Assembly: GCF_001894785.1 (NCBI RefSeq)
Contig: NZ_BCWW01000007.1
Location: 186,001 to 250,000 of the forward strand
From: Rhodococcoides fascians NBRC 12155 = LMG 3623
GTDB lineage: Bacteria; Actinomycetota; Actinomycetes; Mycobacteriales; Mycobacteriaceae
Direction of reading: 5' to 3'
Length of the DNA stretch: 64,000 nt
Each line of letters starts with the position of its first letter. Within the stretch, counting starts at the first letter, position 1. The position numbers were made by a program, and so were the translations under genes. The notes beneath the pieces are model-generated. The model had not been told where the DNA came from and did no database searches. It saw only the letters and a list, made by a program, of their open reading frames with translations. This document shows positions 57,811-64,000 of this stretch, in pieces.

Positions 57811-58950
57811 GTGCGCGACCTCGTTGAAATCGGCATGGGCAGAGAAGCCCGTCGCACCTACCAGCTGGACGACGTCGATATCGTGCCGTCTCGGCGCACC
57901 CGGTCGTCCAAGGAGGTGTCGACTGCCTGGCAGCTCGATGCCTACCGGTTCGACATCCCGGTGCTCGCCCATCCGACCGATGCGTTGGTCTCACCTGCGT
58001 TCGCCATCGAGCTCGGTAAGCAAGGCGGGCTCGGGGTGATCAACGGCGAAGGGCTGTGGGCGCGGCACGCCGACGTGCAGGCCAAGCTCGACCAGTTGAT
58101 CCACATCGCCGAGACCGATCTCGATCCCGACGCGCCGATCGCATTCCTGCAGGAGCTGCACGCTGCGCCGTTGCAGCCCGATCTGTTGGCCGCCGCAGTG
58201 GGCCAGGTGCGTGATGCAGGCGTCACTGTCGCTGTACGAGTGAGCCCGCAGAACGCCCGTGCTCTGACGCCTGCGCTGATCGCATCGGGTCTGGATCTGC
58301 TGGTCATCCAGGGCACGATCATCTCCGCCGAGCACGTTGCGCACGGCGACGACGAGCCGCTCAACCTCAAGACGTTCATCGCAGAGCTCGACGTCCCCGT
58401 CATCGCCGGCGGCGTCAGCGATCACCGGACCGCGTTGCACCTGATGCGCACGGGTGCGGCCGGCGTCATCGTGGGCTACGGCTCCGTCGAAGGCGGCACG
58501 ACCACCGGTGAAGTTCTCGGCATCGGTGTTCCGATGGCCACTGCGATCGCCGACGCGGCAGCCGCACGTCGGGACTACCTGGACGAGACCGGTGGACGCT
58601 ACGTGCACGTCATCGCCGACGGTGACATCACCACGTCCGGCGCACTGGCGAAAGCCATCGCCTGCGGCGCGGATGCTGCAGTGCTCGGTGCGCCGTTGGC
58701 CGTGGCCGCCGAGGCTCCCGGTGGCGGCTGGTACTGGCCGTCCGCCGCGGCGCATCCGTCGATGCCGCGTGGCGCGTTGCTGCCGATGTCCGCGGGGGAG
58801 CGTCCGAGCCTCGATCAGGTGCTGCACGGACCGTCGCGTGAGTCGTACGGCTCGATCAACCTCGTCGGCGGATTGCGTCGCTCGATGGCGAAGTCGGGCT
58901 ACTCCGATCTGAAGGAATTCCAGAAGGTCGGCCTGAACGTTCGGGCCTGA
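57811..58950 (+). CDS. guaB3: GuaB3 family IMP dehydrogenase-like protein
   Basis: The 379-residue TIM-barrel protein lacks CBS domains and, where GuaB2 has GSICTTR, reads GYGSVEGGTTTGEVLG with no Cys, so it is not an ordinary IMP dehydrogenase. It has IADGDITTSGALAKAIACGADA and ends LRRSMAKSGYSDLKEFQKVGL. The actinobacterial GuaB3 family is an enigmatic guanine-pathway member. ATG GTG CGC-type start at 57811 (GTG) follows AGAAAGG by about 10 nt. Confidence 0.92.
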   Translation: MRDLVEIGMGREARRTYQLDDVDIVPSRRTRSSKEVSTAWQLDAYRFDIPVLAHPTDALVSPAFAIELGKQGGLGVINGEGLWARHADVQAKLDQLIHIAETDLDPDAPIAFLQELHAAPLQPDLLAAAVGQVRDAGVTVAVRVSPQNARALTPALIASGLDLLVIQGTIISAEHVAHGDDEPLNLKTFIAELDVPVIAGGVSDHRTALHLMRTGAAGVIVGYGSVEGGTTTGEVLGIGVPMATAIADAAAARRDYLDETGGRYVHVIADGDITTSGALAKAIACGADAAVLGAPLAVAAEAPGGGWYWPSAAAHPSMPRGALLPMSAGERPSLDQVLHGPSRESYGSINLVGGLRRSMAKSGYSDLKEFQKVGLNVRA

Positions 58951-58982
58951 CAGAACCCCCATACGACAGAACCCCCACACCG

Positions 58983-59017
58983 CAGGGCGCGCACTCGATC
59001 TTCGGGTGCGCGCCCTG
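58983..59017 (+). terminator. Terminator after guaB3
   Basis: CAGGGCGCGCAC pairs exactly with GTGCGCGCCCTG over an 11-nt loop, 33 nt after the guaB3 stop. A weak T stretch follows. Confidence 0.75.
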
Positions 59018-59154
59018 TGTCGTTCGTCGGGCAGGCACCGGTAAGCCGACCCTCGGTTGGTGATACCTTCCGTAACAGCTAGAATCGCTTGTGGCGGTAG
59101 TCACACAGCGATGTGCATACTGTTCGACAGGTAACGGACGTAGCGGAGGTCACC

Positions 59155-60909
59155 ATGGGTTCAGCTGGACGCGCAACGGATTACGACGTTCTCATCGTCG
59201 GTTCGGGCTTCGGTGGAAGCGTCACCGCGCTTCGGCTGGTGGAGAAGGGATACCGCGTCGGAATCCTGGAAGCCGGGCAGCGATTCGAGGACAAGGACTT
59301 CGCCAAGAACAGCTGGGATCTCAAGCGCTTCCTGTGGGCACCCAAGCTGGGTCTCTACGGCATCCAGCGGGTGCATCTGCTGCGCGACTGCCTGATCCTC
59401 GCCGGTGCAGGGGTCGGCGGCGGATCGCTGAACTACGCGAACACGCTGTACAAGCCGCAGGCACCGTTCTTCGAGGACAAGCAGTGGGCGCACATCACCG
59501 ACTGGAGCAGTGAGCTCTCCCCGTTCTACGACCAGGCCACCCGCATGTTGGGTGTCGTGCGCAACCCGCACATGACCCCCGCCGACGAGGTGATGAAGTC
59601 GGTGGCCGAGGACATGGGCGTCGCCGACACGTTCATTCAGACACCGGTGGGCGTGTTCTTCGGAGACGAACCCGGTAAGACCGTCCCGGACCCGTACTTC
59701 GGTGGTGCCGGCCCCGAGCGCACGGGATGCATCGAATGCGGCGAGTGCATGACCGGGTGCCGCCACGGTGCCAAGAACACTCTGCTGAAGAACTACCTCG
59801 GGCTGGCCGAACGTGCCGGAGCCGAGATCGTGCCGATGACCACGGTCACCGGCCTGAATCCTCGGTCCGACGGCACCTGGGACGTCGACACCGAGCGCAC
59901 CGGGGCGCGTCTGCGCAAGGGTCGCAAGACGTACAGCGCTGCCAATGTCGTGCTGGCAGCCGGCACGTGGGGCACGCAGAACCTCCTGCACAAGATGAAG
60001 GACACGGGCACGTTGCCGCGGTTGTCGGACACTCTCGGTGAGCTGACCCGCACCAACTCGGAGTCGATCGTCGGAGCCGCGAAGTTGGCGGTCGATCCGA
60101 ACATGGATCTCACGCGCGGCGTAGCCATCACGTCCTCGTTCCACCCCAGCCCCAACACCCACATCGAACCGTGCCGCTACGGCAAGGGCTCCAACGCGAT
60201 GGGCATGCTGCAGACCTTGATGACCGACGGCGGAGGAAAGATTCCGCGTTGGCTCAAGTTCGTCTTCGCGCTGATCGCGCATCCGATCCAGTTCGTCCGC
60301 GTCGTCAACGTCCGGCACTGGAGCGAGCGGACAATCATCGCGCTGGTGATGCAGAACCTCGACAACTCGATCACCACGTTCACCAAGCGGGGCCCCTTCG
60401 GCCGCAAGATCTCGAGCAGGCAGGGACACGGTCAGCCCAACCCGACGTGGATTCCCGAGGGCAACGACGCCACTCGGCGCATCGCGAAAAAGATCGGCGG
60501 CGTCGCGGGAGGGACGTGGGGCGAGCTGTTCAACATTCCGCTCACCGCACACTTCCTCGGCGGGTGCGCTATCGCCGAGGACTCCCAGCACGGCGTCATC
60601 GACCCGTACCACCGCGTCCACGGCTACCCGACTCTCAGTGTGGTCGACGGTGCGGCAGTCTCGGCCAACCTCGGAGTCAACCCGTCGCTGACCATCAGCG
60701 CGCAGGCCGAGCGGTCGGCGGCTCTGTGGCCGAACAAGGGCGAGTCGGACCTGCGTCCGGCGCAGGGCCAGCCCTACCAGCGCCTCGATCCGATCGCTCC
60801 GAACTCGCCCGTCGTGCCCGTCGACGCACCCGGCGGCCTGCGGCTGCCGATCGTGCAGATCAGATCCGGTTCGGCGGCCATGCCCGTCGAACATTCGGGT
60901 GTCGCGTGA
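59155..60909 (+). CDS. choD: GMC-family oxidoreductase (cholesterol oxidase-type ChoD)
   Basis: The 584-residue flavoenzyme has the Rossmann motif LIVGSGFGGSVTALRL (13-28), AGAGVGGGSLNYANTLY (83-99), and the GMC C-terminal HFLGGCAIAED and GVNPSLTISAQAERSA. Family members oxidise steroid or alcohol hydroxyls. Unusual: Cys192, 195, 198 and 202 form CxxCxxCxxxC (GCIECGECMTGC). ATG 59155 follows GGAGG by 4 nt. Activity on cholesterol is inferred from order and ChoD-like features. Confidence 0.88.
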   Translation: MGSAGRATDYDVLIVGSGFGGSVTALRLVEKGYRVGILEAGQRFEDKDFAKNSWDLKRFLWAPKLGLYGIQRVHLLRDCLILAGAGVGGGSLNYANTLYKPQAPFFEDKQWAHITDWSSELSPFYDQATRMLGVVRNPHMTPADEVMKSVAEDMGVADTFIQTPVGVFFGDEPGKTVPDPYFGGAGPERTGCIECGECMTGCRHGAKNTLLKNYLGLAERAGAEIVPMTTVTGLNPRSDGTWDVDTERTGARLRKGRKTYSAANVVLAAGTWGTQNLLHKMKDTGTLPRLSDTLGELTRTNSESIVGAAKLAVDPNMDLTRGVAITSSFHPSPNTHIEPCRYGKGSNAMGMLQTLMTDGGGKIPRWLKFVFALIAHPIQFVRVVNVRHWSERTIIALVMQNLDNSITTFTKRGPFGRKISSRQGHGQPNPTWIPEGNDATRRIAKKIGGVAGGTWGELFNIPLTAHFLGGCAIAEDSQHGVIDPYHRVHGYPTLSVVDGAAVSANLGVNPSLTISAQAERSAALWPNKGESDLRPAQGQPYQRLDPIAPNSPVVPVDAPGGLRLPIVQIRSGSAAMPVEHSGVA

Positions 60910-60947
60910 GCGATTCGGGTGCTGCGAGTACACCGAAGCCGTCCCAC

Positions 60948-60953
60948 TAGACT
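60948..60953 (+). promoter_or_regulatory. -10 element placing guaA start at the transcript 5' end
   Basis: TAGACT ends 6 nt before the guaA GTG, so transcription should start at the initiation codon. No ribosome-binding site lies between. No good -35 is visible. Confidence 0.55.
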
Positions 60954-60959
60954 GACCAG

Positions 60960-62549
60960 GTGACCGACTCCTCTGCACACGATCCCGCACACGCACGGCC
61001 GGTTCTGGTCGTCGATTTCGGAGCCCAGTACGCACAGCTGATCGCCCGCCGGGTGCGCGAGGCCAGCGTGTACTCCGAGGTCATCTCGCACACCGCGACC
61101 GCCGAGGAGATCGCCGCCAAGGATCCCGTTGCTCTGGTGCTGTCCGGAGGTCCGTCCAGCGTTTACGCCGAGGGTGCACCCGAACTCGACTCCGCTCTGC
61201 TCGAACTGGGCGTCCCGGTATTCGGTATCTGCTACGGCTTCCAGGCCATGGCGCAGGCGCTCGGCGGAACCGTCGAGCACACCGGAACGCGTGAGTACGG
61301 GCGTACTCAACTCAGCGTCGACGGCGGCCGCCTGCACGACGGTCTGCCTTCCACCCAGCCGGTCTGGATGAGTCACGGTGACGCGGTCACCGCTGCTCCC
61401 GACGGCTTCACCGTCACCGCGACCAGTGCCGGGGCTCCGGTTGCTGCCTTCGAGAACGAAGAGAAGCGGATGGCGGGTGTGCAGTACCACCCCGAGGTAC
61501 TTCACTCACCACACGGACAGCAGGTCCTGAGCCGATTCCTGCACGAGACCGCCGGAATCAAGCCGGACTGGACTGCCGCCAACATTGCCGACGCGCTGGT
61601 CGACGCCGTCCAGGAACAGGTCGGTCCGACGGGCAAGGCGATCTGCGGCCTGTCCGGTGGTGTCGATTCCGCGGTGGCCGCGGCTCTGGTGCAGCGTGCG
61701 ATCGGTGATCGGCTCACCTGTGTCTTCGTCGACCACGGCTTGCTACGCGCAGGCGAACGCGAGCAGGTGCAGCAGGACTTCGTAGCCGCGACCGGTGCCA
61801 AGCTCGTCACCGTCGATGCCGTCGACACCTTCCTCGGAGCGCTCGAAGGCGTGTCGGATCCCGAGGAGAAGCGCAAGATCATCGGCCGCGAGTTCATTCG
61901 CAGTTTCGAGGGTGCCGTGGCCGAGGTGCTGGGCGAGAACGCCGAGCACGGTGATTCCGTCGAGTTCCTGGTGCAGGGCACCCTGTACCCGGACGTCGTG
62001 GAGTCCGGTGGCGGTTCGGGTACCGCGAACATCAAGAGCCATCACAACGTCGGCGGTCTGCCCGACGATCTGCAGTTCGCGTTGGTCGAGCCGTTGCGTG
62101 CGCTGTTCAAGGACGAGGTGCGCGCCGTCGGACGCGAGCTGGGCCTGCCCGAGGACATCGTCGGCAGACAGCCGTTCCCGGGACCGGGACTGGCCATTCG
62201 CATCGTCGGAGAGATCACCGCGGACCGACTGGCCACGTTGCGTCACGCGGATTCCATTGTTCGAGAAGAGCTTACGGTCGCAGGCCTGGATCAGCAGATC
62301 TGGCAGTGCCCGGTGGTGCTGTTGGCCGACGTGCGCAGCGTCGGCGTGCAGGGAGACGGTCGGACCTACGGACACCCCATCGTGTTGCGTCCGGTGTCGA
62401 GCGAGGATGCGATGACCGCGGACTGGACCCGGTTGCCGTACGACGTGCTGGAAACGATTTCGACTCGGGTGACCAACGAGGTTCCGGAGGTCAACCGAGT
62501 CGTACTCGACGTCACGAGCAAGCCGCCGGGCACCATCGAGTGGGAGTAG
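60960..62549 (+). CDS. guaA: GMP synthase (glutamine-hydrolysing)
   Basis: The 529-residue enzyme has a glutamine amidotransferase domain ([18 protein letters not shown]; Cys in GICYGFQAM; His and Glu in QYHPEVLH) and an ATP-pyrophosphatase domain ([15 protein letters not shown]), then the C-terminal dimerisation domain ending [16 protein letters not shown]. It converts XMP to GMP, completing the pathway begun by GuaB2. GTG 60960 is 50 nt after choD, with a likely leaderless promoter. Confidence 0.97.
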   Translation: MTDSSAHDPAHARPVLVVDFGAQYAQLIARRVREASVYSEVISHTATAEEIAAKDPVALVLSGGPSSVYAEGAPELDSALLELGVPVFGICYGFQAMAQALGGTVEHTGTREYGRTQLSVDGGRLHDGLPSTQPVWMSHGDAVTAAPDGFTVTATSAGAPVAAFENEEKRMAGVQYHPEVLHSPHGQQVLSRFLHETAGIKPDWTAANIADALVDAVQEQVGPTGKAICGLSGGVDSAVAAALVQRAIGDRLTCVFVDHGLLRAGEREQVQQDFVAATGAKLVTVDAVDTFLGALEGVSDPEEKRKIIGREFIRSFEGAVAEVLGENAEHGDSVEFLVQGTLYPDVVESGGGSGTANIKSHHNVGGLPDDLQFALVEPLRALFKDEVRAVGRELGLPEDIVGRQPFPGPGLAIRIVGEITADRLATLRHADSIVREELTVAGLDQQIWQCPVVLLADVRSVGVQGDGRTYGHPIVLRPVSSEDAMTADWTRLPYDVLETISTRVTNEVPEVNRVVLDVTSKPPGTIEWE

Positions 62550-62554
62550 CGGGT

Positions 62555-62812
62555 TCAGTGCATTCTGCTGGGACCCAGCAGTAAGGCCGCACCCACCACT
62601 ACCGCAGCGATGACGAACACCCAGCGGAACTGAACCTCGGCCAGGGCGGTGACGGCGTCCTGGCCGATCAGCGCGGCGATCGCCACGATCAGCGCGGCGA
62701 GTCCAGCGAGGAACAACGGAGCCGACGGGCCCTGCCTGCTCGAACTCTGTGCCGCGGTGTCCGAAGAACTGTCTCCGTGGCCGTATTCGGTGTGAATTCC
62801 GTTGTCGCTCAT
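62555..62812 (-). CDS. Small membrane protein
   Basis: The 85-residue protein starts MSDNGIHTEYGHGDSSSDTA, a hydrophilic region, followed by two hydrophobic segments (LFLAGLAALIVAIAALIG and WVFVIAAVVVGAALLLG). No known domain. It overlaps the upstream gene by 4 nt (ATGA) and is likely co-expressed with it. Confidence 0.72.
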   Translation of the reverse strand: MSDNGIHTEYGHGDSSSDTAAQSSSRQGPSAPLFLAGLAALIVAIAALIGQDAVTALAEVQFRWVFVIAAVVVGAALLLGPSRMH

Positions 62813-64000
62813 TGCTGCACCACTTTCAGTTCTCCGAATGTCGCATCGCCTTCGATCGTCAAGACCGGCGCGTCGGGTCGTGCGTCCTTTCCGGCGCGGA
62901 CGCCGGGATCACCGCACTCGGCCGAACCGAATTCGGCGTTGCATTTCGTCTCGATGCTCATCGTGCTCGGTACGGTCACCACAGCACTGCCGAACGTCAC
63001 ATCGATCGTCACCGTCTTGTTCTCGGTGAGCGTCAGGCCGGTGAGGTCGAGGTCCAGTTCACCGAAGCCGACGTCATAGGCGGGGGCAAGTGCGGCGGCG
63101 GTGGTCGGGGCAACCCGTTGCGCGCCCGACACACTGTCGTCCAGATTCACCGGCCCGACAACCGATGCCAGGATGACGAACCCGGCCAGCGGCGCGCCGA
63201 CGACCAACAGGCCGTGGCCCTTTCGGAGAAATGCACCCAGGATCAGACCCACTGCGATGATCGACAACGCGACGGCACCGACGCGGCCCGGAGTGATCCA
63301 GTCGGAACCTGTCAGTGCTCCGAGTCCGGTGGTGACGGCAGCGCCGAGCAATGCTAGGCCGAGAAAGCTTGCCGTCCAACGCGATCGACGCTTACGTTCG
63401 ATCGCTGCCGGTGGGAAGGTGCCGGCCGGTTCGGGGAGGTCCCACGCAAACGGTGCCACTCCCAACGGGTCCCACGACGGAGGTGTCACGGCCTGGGGTG
63501 TGGTCGGAACGGCAGTGGCAGAGGTACTTTCGGCACGTGTGCTCTTGGTGAGGTCGACGGTCGGTGCAGTACCGGATTCCGATACCGGCTGTGTTGTCTG
63601 CGGTGTCGGCTCGTAGCTCTTGGGTAGCGTCGTGTACGGGGTGTACTGCTCGTACTGGAACTGCGGCGGCCGGTATTGCGCGGCGGACCACTGCTCCGCG
63701 GAGGTGGTGGTCGAGCCGAACGGGGTCGGTGCGTACTGCTGCCGGGTGAATTCCGCTGTTCGCAGGTACGGCGGCGGCTCGGGGCAGCGCTGGTGAAGCA
63801 ACCACAGTCCGCCGAGCATCGCCGCGAGAGAGATCACGCCGGATCCGCCGAGTCCCACACCGGCCGGACCGAGTGTCGACAGTGCGATCACCAACGCGAC
63901 CGCCACGACGACGGTCTTCGTCGTCGAATCGGAGCTGTGCCCGCGGCCCACCATGGATTCGACCCCCGAGGCGGAGTCGCCGGCGCGGCTGAGGACCAGC
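62809..64000 (-). CDS. Membrane protein (PspC/LiaF-like C-terminal domain), 5' end beyond window
   Basis: 396 codons are visible and the frame is open to the right edge, so the start is probably outside; ATG 63954 is only an internal candidate. About five hydrophobic segments are present with a Pro/Thr/Gln-rich cytosolic-looking linker (residues ~60-170 of the visible part). The end, after GFGELDLDLTGLTLTENKT, alternates strands (VDVTFGSAVVTVPSTMSI type) like the LiaF/DUF4097 beta domain of cell-envelope stress proteins. The N-terminal PspC domain expected there would lie outside, so the call is tentative. Confidence 0.65.
   Translation of the reverse strand, partial: LVLSRAGDSASGVESMVGRGHSSDSTTKTVVVAVALVIALSTLGPAGVGLGGSGVISLAAMLGGLWLLHQRCPEPPPYLRTAEFTRQQYAPTPFGSTTTSAEQWSAAQYRPPQFQYEQYTPYTTLPKSYEPTPQTTQPVSESGTAPTVDLTKSTRAESTSATAVPTTPQAVTPPSWDPLGVAPFAWDLPEPAGTFPPAAIERKRRSRWTASFLGLALLGAAVTTGLGALTGSDWITPGRVGAVALSIIAVGLILGAFLRKGHGLLVVGAPLAGFVILASVVGPVNLDDSVSGAQRVAPTTAAALAPAYDVGFGELDLDLTGLTLTENKTVTIDVTFGSAVVTVPSTMSIETKCNAEFGSAECGDPGVRAGKDARPDAPVLTIEGDATFGELKVVQQ

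Overview
The window is a high-GC stretch of an actinobacterial chromosome, almost certainly Mycobacteriales and most like Rhodococcus. The reasons are gene content and order (rpoA-rplQ-truA, an ESX-4 type VII secretion locus, rplM-rpsI-glmM, glmS-nnrD-alr-tsaE-tsaB-rimI-tsaD-groES-groEL1-whiB3, sigD-rsdA, guaB2-guaB3-choD-guaA), which closely follow the Mycobacterium tuberculosis Rv3396c-Rv3457c region, plus WhiB, many GTG/TTG starts and GTGA/ATGA stop-start overlaps. The genus is inference. No rRNA, tRNA, CRISPR array, insertion sequence or prophage was seen.

Layout. 1-8070: distal spc ribosomal operon, split in two. rplN-rplX-rplE-rpsZ and rpsH-rplF-rplR-rpsE-rpmD-rplO are separated by a 2.1-kb cassette on the opposite strand. 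The cassette holds a glutamine synthetase-like gene with an in-frame TGA and a small protein that looks like a C39-type cysteine peptidase. Both halves start from near-identical promoters. A DUF559 gene runs off the left edge. 8291-17485: secY-adk-map, a glycosyltransferase, then infA-rpmJ-rpsM-rpsK-rpsD-rpoA-rplQ-truA and an FMN reductase. 17491-31404: ESX-4-type secretion locus (eccE, eccB, mycP, eccD, eccC, an accessory membrane protein, two WXG100 proteins) with a luciferase-like oxidoreductase inside it. 31517-34460: a DksA/TraR-type zinc finger protein, rplM-rpsI and glmM. 34482-38148: an F420-type oxidoreductase, then a three-gene unit that looks like unrecognised type VII secretion substrates.

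38168-47610: a hydrolase-fold protein lacking its nucleophile, glmS, nnrD, alr, a hydrolase, and the tRNA t6A genes tsaE-tsaB-(rimI)-tsaD. Cell-wall precursor supply (glmM, glmS, alr) and t6A modification are grouped here. 47595-55931: a membrane-anchored Hsp70-like protein, CIRCE-controlled groES-groEL1, whiB3, a TPR-like gene, sigD with its anti-sigma factor, and a DUF5319 gene. 56232-62549: guanine nucleotide synthesis (guaB2, guaB3, guaA) around a GMC oxidoreductase (choD). 62555-64000: two membrane protein genes, the second cut by the right edge.

Most promising for follow-up: the TGA-interrupted glutamine synthetase with its coupled peptidase-like partner and the duplicated ribosomal promoter around it, and the orphan substrate operon at 35673-38148.
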